Shown here piece by piece: positions 21,083 through 48,580 of a stretch of DNA of 64,000 nt. Both the position numbers and the translations under genes were made by a program. The stretch comes from Cristatella mucedo (lineage: Eukaryota > Bryozoa > Phylactolaemata > Cristatellidae), in NCBI GenBank assembly GCA_009760855.2, contig WPIO01000092.1, positions 1,548,501 to 1,612,500 on the forward strand, read 5' to 3'. The first letter of the stretch is position 1; each line of letters starts with the position of its first letter. The notes beneath the pieces are model-generated. The model was not told the origin of the DNA and did no database searches. It saw only the letters and a program-made list of their open reading frames with translations.

Positions 21083-22034
21083 TACCTTCCCTCTTGCTGA
21101 TGTAATCGCCAAGCACATGTTAGCACTGTTTTGATGGAATCGCTGAACAAGAAAAGTTAATTGCTGCTCTTCATTTCATACTTAATTTCAGGAGCATTGA
21201 ATATTTATACAAGATTTCGTTCTTCTGTTATTTCAGTTTTCATTCAAACCAAGCCAGTACGTTATTTCATTAGTTTTTAATTGCACACTTTGAGTAAGAT
21301 GAGTTATAATTGGGTCATTGATCCTGCTATTTAAAGTGAGTTCGCTGACAGAACCACTCTATACTACACTTTAATACGTCGCACAAAACAACCCAAAAAC
21401 GCAGTTTACTAAAAGCCTCAAGAGCTTAGCTGGATTTTGCTTGCGATTGTAAAGTGCAAGCACCTCGCCTCTAGGCTAAGCATCCGGGAGAGAGCTGTGC
21501 ATCAAGCCAACTTCAAATCCTTTAGAGACCGTGCATCCGTGTCCATGCACCTAATGCCTATAACTTACTACTAGTGACTGTCATTGTGATATTCCTGGAC
21601 TTGAAAAAATTGAAAGAAAGCTAATACAAAGAAAACAAGGAGCAGGCGGTTTTCTAATTTCACTTCTAATGTCATCAAGCTAGTTGGCAGAGAATTTCAG
21701 GCTGCAGGGGTTTATGAGTTAAAGCGGGCGATCTCCAAATGATTTCGTGCGGTGAACAAGTAGCCTCTCTGTGGCTGTAAAATAGACTGTTCAACGCTAT
21801 GGACATAGACTCTTTATAATAGGCGTGGACGCTTTTATCGATGCCATGAGCTGCTACTGTCGGAATACCTGCATATATTGATGCAGCATTTTGACTTGGT
21901 AGCAGTGCCCTGAGGCGCTTCTCGGTAATGGTCACGTGTCAGCAAGGACTTGCACCATTACGAGCTCTGTGTTTGTGGCCGAAGAACGATAGTGCTAGAG
22001 CCACCATAGATGAGATAGAGCCTATCTTTTTGAC

Positions 22035-23310
22035 ATTTGGTGTCAGAAGAAGGTCTCTATCTCAGTGGGAGACTCCAGAGTATTGACGTGAATGGACAAA
22101 GATCATCTGATTTATCTCTGAAATATGGGGTACCTCAGGGCTCCGTGCTACAGTCCGGTTCTTTTCACGGTTTATACTCTCCCTCTTGCTGTTGTGATTG
22201 CCAAGCACAATCTGCGCTTTCACTTCTATGCCGATGACACAACTCAGTCGTACCTTTGTTTTGATCCCTCCCAGCCTTCGAGCACCTCAAATTCTCTCAA
22301 CTCTCGTGCTGAATTTATTGATGACATCCGCACATGTACGGCGGCAAATTTTCTCAAATTAAGCTATGATAAAAATAACTTACTAGTTATGGGCAAACCC
22401 AGTGTTATTCACAAATTGGAAAGGCTGCAGCTCAAATTTGGCTCTGCCAGCATATCTCCTGTTGAATCAGCTCGAAATCTAGGTGTCATATTTCAAAGCG
22501 ACCTCACGTTAGACGACCACAGCTCCACAGTCAAATTTGCGTATTTTCAGCTTCACAGAGATGCTAAAATTCGGGCTTGTTTAGATAAGGATACCACGTC
22601 CAAGTTGGTCCATGCATTCGTGACATCCCGTCTTGACTTCTGCCACTCACCGCTCACTGAGCTACCAGCATGTGCGATCAGGCGATTGCAGCTGGTGCAA
22701 AACTCCTCAGCTAGGCTTGTTTGTCGTGAGCGTCGCAGTTGCCACATCACACCACTTCTCGCCGACCTGCACTGGCTACCAGTCAAGCAACGGATTGACT
22801 TCAAGGTTTTGTCGCTCACTTTGAGGTCACTTTATTCTTTGGCTCCAGCCTATCTCTCAGATATACTCCCCCATCCGGCCAAGCATAGTACCACCCACTT
22901 TTCGGAATCCAACAGTCTAGAAATACCTTGTACAAACCTCAAATCCTTTGGAGACCGTGCATTTAGTTCGTATGCTCCCAAAGCCTGGAACTCCCTCCGA
23001 CCTGCATCAGAACATCCCCTGACCTGACCACATTTAAAAAACTTAAAAACACCTATTTAGGACAGCATTTAGTGGGTCCCTGTGATTCGTACTTCATGTG
23101 CTTATGCGTGCTGACACTGTGCTTGCTGCCACTAACCACATTTGCATGCTGACCCTGTGCATGTCACCGCTAACCAGTTATTCATTTTGTTTGTTTATCA
23201 AGCATGATATTACTCACCATTCAATTGCATTTCCCTTTGCAGCAAATGTAAAGCGCCTAGAGAGAGATTGAGTTCTCTGAGTGCGCTTTATCAAGTGCAT
23301 TATTATTATT
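22035..23310 (+). mobile_element. LINE-A, longest 3' portion with reverse transcriptase
   Basis: 5'-truncated non-LTR retrotransposon. The frame starting near 22037 carries YGVPQGSVL (RT block 4) and is continued after a frameshift near 22140-22160 by FTVYTLPL and FYADDTTQS (the catalytic YADD box, with an extra T residue compared with the usual YADDTQ). The frame then runs to about 23027 through HAFVTSRLDFCHS, SARLVCRERRSCHITPLLAD, LHWLPVKQRIDFKVLSLTLR and SYAPKAWNSLRP. The 3' UTR has repeated TGCTGACxCTGTGCATGxC motifs and ends AAGCGCCTAGAGAGAGATTG ... (ATT)n. CR1/L2-like by these motifs; the clade is not proven. The frameshift makes it inactive. Confidence 0.88.
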
Positions 23311-24369
23311 AAGAAGTTTCACTGCTGCGACTATACAGATGAAAATGTGCCTAAGCATGCTGTTCGATCAGGATGGTTATGCAGGCACTATTAGAGCAAT
23401 TTAGTGCACCAGAGCTTAATTGGCTACTTGCTCTGCCAAAATTCGACGCCCAGGAAAATCCCCTGGTTTAATTTTGGTAAATTAGGTAAGTTAATTGTCA
23501 AAATAAAACTAATTGCAGATCAGGATTGTGCTGTGCTTAAGTGAATTGTCTGAAACTGCCTACCCATACTAGCTCCAGCACGCGGCTAGTGATCGTCGAG
23601 TTGAATTGTGGTGGGCGTTTATTGAGAGGTCATTAGTTTGGGTGCAGCTGCAAGAAATTCAAAGCAAAGGTTAGCAGTCGAGCCTTCGAAACTAGAAACT
23701 ACTTACTCATAGCCCACAGTTTGGCACAGCAAGTCTAGAGATTACTAAGCATCAGAGACTTAAGTACGATAATGAGGAAAGCAAGAGTGGACCAACTTCG
23801 GTTAATTTAGAGGATATCCAGGGTGGTAATATAACCAATGCAGCACAGGTGTAGGCTATCGTTAAAACATCGGGGGGGGGGGGGTAAAATCGGGAAATCC
23901 GATATAAGGCTTTGGATACCAGAGTTCACGAATGTACACGAGAGCATAGGAAAGGCTACCGATATTGTGCAGGTGTCTGGAAAGTTAGCCTCGACAGGAG
24001 ATGTGATAAACTTGGTGGTCACTCTTCGTAGGCCAGTTTTATCCACTGTGGAGCCTGTGATTGTTTTAATTGATTCGAGACTGCTTTCGCACACAGTACT
24101 TGTACTATGGACTGATGCTCTGATGCTGAACAAGCTTCTTTACTGCTCTGCGACTGAGCAGCTTACAATGTCTGTATAACGATTCGTACGACTGCAGCTA
24201 AATCGTCGCTATGTGCCCGACGAGGACCGACGTGTTTTTCGACGTTCCGTGTGGTGACAATACAACGTGTCATCAGCCTAAGCTTTTTTTTACGTTGGCG
24301 AAGGAAATTTTATTGTCAATTTTATTCTTTCTGCGTTTCTATGACTCATATTCCCTTTTTCCCGACAAA

Positions 24370-24722
24370 ATGCACGGTCTCCAAAGGATTTGAGGTTTGC
24401 ACGGGTTATTGGCAAACTGCTGGATTCCGAAAAGCGGGTGGTACGATGCTTGGCCTGGTGGGGGGAGTAGATCTGAGAGATAGGCTGGAGCCAAAGAATA
24501 AAGTGACCTCAAAGTGAGCATCACAACCTTGAAGTCGATGCGTTGCTTGACTGGGAGCCAGTGCAGGTCGGCGAGAAGTGGTGTGATGTGGCAACTGCGA
24601 TGCTCACGACAGACAAGCTTAGCTGCAGAGTTTTGCACCAGCTGTAATCACCCGATTGCACATGCTGATAGGCCAGCAAGCAGTGAGTTACAGAAGTCAA
24701 GACGGGGTGTCACAAATGCATG
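24370..24722 (-). mobile_element. LINE-A reverse transcriptase C-terminal fragment
   Basis: The minus strand encodes QNSAAKLVCREHRSCHITPL, LHWLPVKQRIDFKV and SLYSLAPAYLSDLLPPPGQA, then breaks off at KPQILWRPC. It has no 3' UTR and lies directly next to the transposase fragment at 24710. Confidence 0.85.
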
Positions 24723-25210
24723 AACCAACTCATATACCTGCCCACAGGAATGCCTAACCTTCTGAAAACTGGGATACGACCACACATCCCTTCATTCTTC
24801 TGTAGACAGGCATCAGCCACTGCCACTAGAACTGCTGACAAGCCTGTATATTCAGTCTTTCGAGCCTCTTTCCAGATAAGGTTATGGAGGGACTCATTGT
24901 GGTTTTGGGTGTGACCATGCAAACATTTTTTTAGGAGGTCATCGGGTAGTCTATCCTCATACAGATCCTTTGCGGCTTGTTTTATCCCTGGTTTTAGCAC
25001 GTGATGTCTTGACTTTGCATGGTCATAAACCGTATTAGTTGCTACAGCTTTCTCATAGGGACATTCAGACGACTCACCTTTCTTACAGAACCTGTGATCT
25101 GGCTCCTGATTAGTGGAGAAAGTATGATAGAAAGATTTCCATACATCCTTCTTCAAGCCCTCTAGATCATTCGTATTCTCTCTCACCGCACGGGCAAAGT
25201 GTTGCTGCAA
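24710..25210 (-). pseudogene. Mutator-like (MULE) transposase C-terminal fragment
   Basis: 166 codons open on the minus strand. The order of motifs ARAVRENTNDLEGLKKDVWK, YHTFSTNQEPDHRFC, DDLLKKCLHGHTQNHNESLH and NLIWKEARKTEYTGLSAVLV matches the C-terminal half of animal proteins annotated with the Mutator-like transposase domain (N-T-x-x-L-x-x-x-K, HxxSTxxxPxHxxC, KCLHGxTQNxNExxxxxIW). These act as DNA transposases. No N-terminal half or terminal inverted repeats were found; the frame ends where LINE-A sequence begins, so it is a remnant. Confidence 0.7.
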
Positions 25211-25297
25211 CCTACTAGCTATTTGGCCAGTTAGCCCACCCTGTCCACCGAACCCGCCCTTAACCTCTGGGTATTTCGCCTTCTTTCTTTTAACTTC

Positions 25298-25440
25298 TTT
25301 CTAGGCACTCTACATATGCTGTAAAGGAAGCATGATCAAATGGTTAAGGGTAACATGCACAATGTCAACAAGGATAGTATGGTTAGAGGTAACATGCGCA
25401 TTGTCAACATGAGAATTCGGTTAGTGGAAATTAGTCACTA
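25298..25440 (-). mobile_element. LINE-A 3' UTR fragment
   Basis: Plus strand TTCTAGGCACTCTACATATG, then GGTAACATGCACAATGTCAAC twice: a degraded reverse copy of the LINE-A 3' UTR, without the (ATT)n end. Confidence 0.6.
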
Positions 25441-26461
25441 TAAAGTCAACTTTCTATGCCACACATGGTACGACTGTCTTTTGCTCAAAAATTCTCGCGA
25501 CTGAATCGATTTGTCAAATCGCTTAAATCGGATCACTAGGCTTGGCCAAGGCTGCACGAACTCCGGATCTGAACTGCATGATGCCAAGAGGAGGAAGTCA
25601 GCCGAAGGTAGCTGCAGGAGCAACGGAGTCAGGTGACTACATGATAGATGAGGCAGCAACGGCACCGGTCACATTGCCGAACGCGACAGCCTTCGTGATT
25701 GGGATACTTTAATGTGCAAGATACAAGCAGGCATTAACTGAGAGAGTACGACGAACACACTGCACTTGTTCATAATTTGATCCGAGGTCATCGTCAGTGT
25801 CCTTTGCAGGATTCCTCGAGAGAAAAGAGAGAGCGACGGCCGCCCTGCGACAAGAGAGACAACTGCCGCCGCCGCACGTTGGCGCCACTTCCCCTCCGGC
25901 ACAGTTCTGCTGCTGCTGCTGCTCACGCTGCTGTTGCTCGCATACGAACCGGACGCTGTGACTTCGGCAGGGGGGGGGGGCTCTCGAGATCGAAACCCTC
26001 AGGTGGTCTTCTCGGTTGCGATGCACGGCAATTCGACTGAGATAGTGGAACCGCTGCAGATGTGGTTGGAATAATGACGAAATCTCAAGGTTCGGCTGCA
26101 GGCAGATGCAGCCAAAGTCGGCACTGACTAAATACATCCGGCAAGGCTTCGTGGGCCAGCTGCTGGTGACGACGGCGAGCGATCGTAGCGTCCACTGGCC
26201 CACATCCCATCGCTGACATCCTTAGCGACAGCCGGAGCTCAGAGAGGCATGAGCAACCGGGGAAGGCAGTGCCTACCCTGGCTGCGTCTGGCTTGAGTGA
26301 GGGAGCTCCGTGGAAGGGGGCGCGAAAGCATCCGGACCGACCGGAAATGCCAGAGGATTTCATTGCTGAGCCGGTAGCCTCAAGTGAGACTTTCTCAGCA
26401 CCCCAAGGTTCGTTGCCTGGTCAGACGCTGCTTTCGGAAGGTCAGTGCCGCAGGCGTTGCA

Positions 26462-42400
<15,939 letters not shown>

Positions 42401-42571
42401 GCAGCAACCTTGACCGACGCCGCCGCTGCACTGACAAAATGCACCTAGTCAGTCAAGCGTCGGTCACGCCCCCGGATCGCCGGCTGGTTACTTCCGCGAC
42501 CCGCCCCCTACCGAATCTCCAGGGTTTGTGGCCGCCGTAGAGGGGTTGGGCGGGTGGCAGTCGCGATCGAG

Positions 42572-42572
<1 letters not shown>

Positions 42573-42606
<34 letters not shown>
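42573..42606 (+). repeat. (CT)n microsatellite
   Basis: Pure CT run about 200 bp upstream of TMEM106 exon 1. Confidence 0.95.
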
Positions 42607-42609
<3 letters not shown>

Positions 42610-42812
42610 GACTATAGCCGATCGATATGTATCGCCAAGACTTTCGGCAGATCGGATCGTATGCGGATTTAAGTCTATCAGGAGACCGTTTCTCCGCCGA
42701 CGGTCAAAATCGCGCCCGAGTCGAGAAACCTGAAGTCCCGTGTCGTCGTCGCTGCCCTCTGCAAAATCGCGTCCTCTGGCTGCCCTTCTGGTCGCCAGAG
42801 AATCTCCCTCTT

Positions 42813-43025
42813 GGTGCCGACGTTTTTTGTCCTCGATACAATGCTGTTGGTGCCGACGTTTTTTGTCCTCGATACAATGCTGTTGGTGCCGACGTTTTTT
42901 GTCCTCGATACAATGCTGTTGGTGCCGACGTTTTTTGTCCTCGATACAATGCTGTTGGTGCCGACGTTTTTTGTCCTCGATACAATGCTGTTGGTGCCGA
43001 CGTTTTTTGTCCTCGATACAATGCT
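42813..43025 (+). repeat. 36-bp tandem repeat, 6 copies
   Basis: Identical-looking units starting GGTGCCGACGTTTTTTGTCC at 42813, 42849, 42885, 42921, 42957 and 42993. Because 36 is a multiple of 3, frames stay open on both strands (for example a VGADVFCPRYNA unit), but there is no supporting start, flanking domain or splice context. It lies about 430 bp upstream of TMEM106 exon 1. Confidence 0.95.
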
Positions 43026-43689
43026 GGCCGACACTCGACGCCGGCCAATGCTCCCGACGAGCTTGCACCGCTGATTACGCGACCGGTCCGCGCCCGCTGG
43101 GAGAGCCTTCGGTTTACGGCTCGTACAGCGCTGCGAAGAGTAGGGAACACTATGCGTAAGACTCGATAAGGTCGCCAAAAAGTTAGGAATCGGGAATGTC
43201 CGTCGCTTGGCAGTCGAAGATTCTCACGGATCGCTTCGATCCGTTGTAGCTAAGGCCAAGACCAACTTCGCGGAGAAGCAGTTGAATCGCAGATCGATAA
43301 AGAAAAATTGTGAGCTAAAAAATAGTTATTTTTATTATATTTAAATCAAAATTTTAAAAATTGTGAGCTCCCACTACCGACCGTATTCTTGATAGCCACT
43401 CGCTTAGCAATAATGCTGCCCAATGATCTCAATGGTGACTCCGCTAAGGGTGTCTCATAACTTATCCAGCGCCAGCCGCGGCGTGCAGTAATAGCTCTCG
43501 TACTGCGAACGCAGTGCCTCTCTACAGCTCGACCTCTGACCGGGGTCCGAGAGTGCAACTCCTGCCTAACTCAAAGCCTCGAGCACAATCGACTAAATAT
43601 TACATGAAGTCGGCTTTTACGCTGCATAGCCGTAGATTAGTACACACCTTGCTTGAAACTGCTATAATTGAGGAACAGCGAATGACAAA

Positions 43690-44775
43690 TATTTCGGCAG
43701 TCAGCGAAATCTAGGCTTTCATTTCTACGCAGATGACGCGTAGCTGTACCTATGCTGCGATCCTTGCCTGCGTTCCAGCTAGGAAAACTCTCTTCCTTAC
43801 TCAATTCCCGTCAAAACTCACTCTCATCTCAGCTACATCGATGGCTGACACCCGCACTGAACAGCAGCAAACTTTCACAAATTGAATGAAGGATAGAATC
43901 AACTTACTAGTTATGAGCAAGCCAAGTTTTACTCGGAAATTGGAAAACCAAGCTCTCAAAACGGGCTCTGACGTCACGGAGTACGCTGACAGCGCATCTT
44001 TAGCATCTGCACGAAATCTCGGTGCCTTATTCTAAAGTGACCTTTCACTGAACTTTCACCTCGTCAGCTCCACTGTCAAATCTGCCTGCTCTCTGCTACG
44101 TATTGCTGCAAACATTCGGGCCGCTTAGACAGCGATACTACATCCAACTTGGTCTTTGCATTGTTGACATGTCGTATCGACTTCCGCAGCTTACTACGCT
44201 GAGGTCTTCCGGCCTGTGGAATAGCATGCTGAACGTGATGCAAAACTTAGCAGATACGGCTGTCTGTCGCGAGCGTCGTAATGGCAACATTAAGATACTT
44301 CTCACCGAGCTGCACTGGATCCCGATTGAGCAGCGTATTGACTCTTAGAGTAGACTTCGCACTACCATTCATTCTCTTGCTCCGGCATTGTCGCCGGAAC
44401 CACTTCTCAATCAGGCTAGTCATCGTACCGCCCGCTCTTCTGACTCAAGTCGTGCTGGGCCTCGAAGCAACCTCAAATCCTTTGGACACCGTGCCTTTAA
44501 TTTGTATGCTCCCAAAGCCCGGAACTCATTTCCGACCGACGTCGCAAAATTGATCACTCAACGAAATTTAGAAAGAAGCCAAAATGCACCTTTTCCTCAC
44601 AGTATTTTCTGGGTCCTCGTGAATTGTCTTTGCCTGCTTATGCGTGCTGACGCTGTGCATGCTATTAATAACCGAAAACTGACATGCTTCTCTCGCAGCA
44701 TGTGTAAAATTCCTGGAAAGAGATTAAGCTCTCCGAGGGCTCTATATAAAAGTTTAATTATTGTTATTGTTATCT
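43690..44775 (+). mobile_element. Degenerate LINE-A 3' portion
   Basis: Begins with a damaged YADD-like block (FHFYADDA then a stop), continues through LDRIN, ALKTGS, SARNLGALF, LHWIPIEQRIDS and LKSFGHRAFNLYAPKARNSF in shifting frames, then AAATTCCTGGAAAGAGATTA and a (TTATTG)n end. Many stops; an old copy. Confidence 0.8.
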
Positions 44776-46436
44776 GGCTGGTCTAGCACAGGGCCATTGT
44801 ACAGCCCACATCCACGAGGCTCTTAAGTCAGCTAACCTTTCTCGGTCGTAGCTGCACGAAACTGGTTGACATGTACCTGCAAGGAGATCGCGGCATTCAA
44901 TTTTCAACATTTGTCCATGCTAGCCTTAGTGCTTGTGACTATATTAGCGACTATTTTACCTGGGATGTGGAGTAACGCAATTTGTTTGTCCCTGGGTGGT
45001 AAGTGTTATTTCCGTATTGCTTATGACCCGGATGTATAGAGTACGGCCATCAATCCCTATAAATTTGCTTTGTGACCAGGGTGACGATTAACTTGGAAAT
45101 TAACCCATATCCCACGATGAGAAAAGTGAAAAACTCACGTCTTGTGATTCACATTCAGTCACAAGTAATAGCAGATAAATCAAAAGTAACAACTAATCAC
45201 TCTGAAGTGATGTAAAAAGTAATTTCTGAATTCACACTCACTTCACACTTCACGAAAGGTTCAGAAATGAGTAAATGTTCTAGATTTGATGCTATGGTGC
45301 AGCTCGCTTTCTCGAAGAAGCCCCGAAAAGGTAATCCCACATCAAGGTTTCGTGACACTTTTCGTGTACGTTCAAAGTTCAGTAAATCGTCGTGAAAGCT
45401 CTTCTCGCCTCGCTTCTCTGAGTTCTCGCCTCATTTTCTCCTTGAATCTGTCTATATGGGCATCAAGGATAATAGCTGCGAGGGACATTCTGCTTCCATT
45501 TTAGACTGCTTCTTTAGGAGAGCCTGCACCAGCTTTTAATAGTTTTCAGCCTTACGATTTATTATTATTATTATTTTCTTACGATTGCCCACAAGCTGCG
45601 AACCATTCCAAAAAAACTGCTCCTTCCGGCTGCCGCTATCGTGTTAAACTTCTTGGGCCAATTCGTCACATCGAATGATTTTTTTTACCTGCGTCCCCAC
45701 GAAGATACTAGATTTGACCTTTTCCACCTACGGCTGGAAAAACACGCTGGAGGTACCTGAAAGCTGCCGACTCAAGAGTCTCGAAAAGTTGCTTGACTTC
45801 GCTATTCATGCGCCATGCAAAATAATTATATGTAATTACATATTCTGCTAAGAGTGCGGCCCATTTATCAATGCTAGAGTGAATGAGTAATCCTCGAAAG
45901 AAGTTGTTAAGATGTGCGACGTTTACAAAGCATACTTGGCTTGTCTGTCCGGATCACGACAAGCCCTGTGCACTTCATTTCACATGCGAACACTACAAGA
46001 GAGCTCTTGAAAGTAAGGTGAACAGTTCCTCGATCTGAAATTTCTTCGCACAATATTAGATTATGCGTGAAATATCAATTTTTAAAAATTTATTTAACTG
46101 GTACATAATAAGGCTGGTATTTGGAGAAAAGAGAGCCGCTAGGTTAGCTATCACATAAATTTTGCAACTGCTACTTCTACATATTGAACACTTCCGAACG
46201 TCGAACTGGCAAGGTCGTGCCTCTCATCATGTATCACCGCAATTCTTAATCTATTCGCAGCTCGCCGCCCCCAATCCCTCCGAAAAAGTGTCAGCTCAAA
46301 GTTCCTCAGCAGAAAGCAGCAAAGTCTGACAGCACGCAAGGTTTTGCAGGTTCAGATTCCAATTTCTTGAATGCGGCTGAGGAGAGAAAGCCATACTTCC
46401 ACAACCATAAAAACTTCAACGGTGGGATCAGTGATC

Positions 46437-47133
46437 TTTAATAATAATGATAATAATAATGCACTTGATAAAGCGCAGTCAGATAACTCAAATCTCTTTC
46501 TAGGTGCTTTACATTTGCTGCAAAGGAAAATGCGATTGAATGGTGAGTGATATCATGCTTGATAAACAAACATGAATAACATGGTTAGGGGTGATATGCA
46601 CACGGTCAGCATGCAAATGTGGTTTGTGGCAGCATGCACAGTGTCAGCATGCATAAGCACATCAATGACGAATCACAGAGACCCACTAAATGGTGTCCTA
46701 AATAGGTGTGTTTCTAAGTTTCTTTTAAATGTGGTCAGGTCAGGGGATGTTCTGACGCAGGTCGGGAGGGAGTTCCAGGCTTTGGGAGCATACGAGCTAA
46801 ATGCACGGTCTCCAAAGGATCTGAGGTTTGTACCGGGTATTGGTAAACTGTTAAATTCCGAAAAGTGGGTGGTACGATGCTTGGCCTGGTGGGGGAGTAT
46901 GTTAGAGAGTAGATAGATCTGAGAGATAGGCTGGAGCCAAAGAATGAAGTGACCTAAAAGTGAGCGACAAAACATTGAAGTCGATCCGTTACTTGACTGA
47001 GAGCCAGTGCCGGTCGGCGCGAAGTGGTGTGATGTGGCAACTGTGACGCTCACGACTGACAAGCCTAGCTGCAGAGTTTTGTACCAGCTGTAATCGCCTG
47101 ATTGCACATGCCGGTAGGCCAGCAAGCAGTGCC
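46437..47133 (-). mobile_element. LINE-A 3' portion, reverse
   Basis: The minus strand encodes LLGHFILWLQPISQIYLLSN-like and [20 protein letters not shown] segments, followed by the 3' UTR and an (ATT)n end at 46437-46460. Confidence 0.85.
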
Positions 47134-47640
47134 CCTGCACTGGTTCCCCGTCGAGCAACGTCTCGACTTCAAGGTTGTGTTTTGCCACTCACATTTAGTT
47201 CGTTTCTCCATTCTCTTTCCTAGAGTTCCTATTCCGACCTACTATCCTTTGAGGATAGGGATCGTGCCACCACCTCTCCCGGCTCAGGCCTTGTTGCCAA
47301 GCAATTAATCAGCCAAAGAATCCTGCGGAGACCTCGCTTTTGGTTCGTACAGTCCCTAATATATATACAGTCCCTAATATAGTCTGAAGCTCATTACCGA
47401 ATACCGTCGTCTACATCCCCTAAGTGGAAGACATTAAAAAATCTGCATATTTCATTGCTCCTCATAACATTTGCCTTAGTCTACGTGAATTGTCCTGCGT
47501 GTGTTTACAAAGAGATTTTGTTCTCTCAGGATGCTATGCAAATATGGTATTATCATTATTAATTACTATCGATCTTCTATTAAGTGACCAGAAAGAGATT
47601 TACCTCTCTTTCTGATGCTTTAAAGATATTTGATTATTGT
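47134..47640 (+). mobile_element. LINE-A 3' portion, forward, degenerate
   Basis: LHWFPVEQRLDFKVV begins abruptly where the reverse copy ends, then damaged C-terminal sequence and a tail AAAGAGATTTTGTTCTCTCA with ATT repeats. Confidence 0.7.
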
Positions 47641-48508
47641 TATCGTTGAGTACGAATTGTAACGTGATCCGTGAAGCGGCTACCACGTACTGTGTCTGAC
47701 GTCGGTCTCCAGCTTTGCAACTTTTCTTAGTAGGCGTAAACGCTACGCTGATGCTATAGCTGCTTCGATACATATGCAAACCTTCCAAAATCGTAGGGAA
47801 CGCTTGAGACATAACTTAAATGGCCATAATGAGGCCAACGGCCTTTATATGTGACTCCGGATTTATCAAGAGGTCACAATACCAAGTTTAAGCTTATTGC
47901 ATTATTTTCCGTGCGCAGGTGCCAGCTGCATAGTACTGAATCAATGCAACGCTGTAGGAGCTCGCGAAAGCGCCATGTTGCTGCTGCACCGAACCCGTGC
48001 GCTCGGGATTTGCCGTAACTGAGCAAGCCCTGGTAGGGTTGGGGGGAGAGCGGTGAGAGTCGCTAAATCACAAGTTACGGTGCGGTCTGCCGCCACACCC
48101 CTTCAGACCTTCTGGTTGATGATAGAGATCTGCAGCATGGGCAAGTCCGTAGCTGAATGGCTATGGATTAGCGATGTCGACCCTCCAACCACACGTCTGC
48201 GGGCTTCAGCTCAACAGTTTCCCTTCCGCTCGTCCGTTAGCAAAATCTCATCCAGTAGAACCACCCCATAATTAAAGATATCGGGTGAGATTCTGCGAAG
48301 CTACCGCAGTACCGAGTCATGCACAGGGTCCTACATAATAATTAAGTTTTACTTAATCCGTGTATTGCAGCCTTCAGGCTACAGGCAGAATTCATGTTCT
48401 TCGTCACTTAAAGTTCATTACGAGCTACCAGCCTGGAGGTGGACTCGGCAGGGCTGATCTCATTGGCTAGTATGACGACCTTGACCTTAACTTGCGCATT
48501 CATTTAGG

Positions 48509-48580
48509 ATGTCTCGCCGCGAGTTTGTAAATGAGTTGCCTGATTATAACGGCGAGAATTTACTACAGGCTTGTGGAGAG
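48509..48580 (+). CDS. LANCL: LANCL exon 1
   Basis: 24 codons from ATG to GAG|GTAAAT, encoding MSRREFVNELPDYNGENLLQ. It matches the family start (basic, xFxNxxxDYN). A TTCATTTAG acceptor-like sequence lies just before the ATG, so a 5' UTR intron is possible. Confidence 0.85.

Larger units (their letters stand above)
13800..26461. other. Region between CYP51 and TMEM106
   Basis: About 12.6 kb with no recognised host gene. It consists of SINE copies, fragments of two LINE families, a transposase fragment (24710-25210) and microsatellites (GT at 20513-20557, TA at 21046-21078). The parts at 13.8-15.0, 20.6-22.0, 23.3-24.3 and 25.45-26.4 kb hold nothing I can name; open frames there are short and unconvincing. 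Confidence 0.5.

Noticed and set aside
23807-24179. Overlapping 108- and 113-codon frames on opposite strands
   Set aside because: No family recognised; neither strand has splice or repeat context that would favour a gene.
26085-26363. Minus-strand frame with HQQLAHEALPDVFSQCRLWL
   Set aside because: Protein-like for a short stretch only, downstream of the TMEM106 stop, with no clear splice sites or family.
42813-43025. Possible CRISPR-like array
   Set aside because: Units are contiguous and identical with no unique spacers, and the genome is eukaryotic.
42508-43178. Open frames of 140-190 codons with a 12-residue repeat
   Set aside because: Result of the 36-bp repeat being a multiple of three; open on both strands, with no splice or start support.
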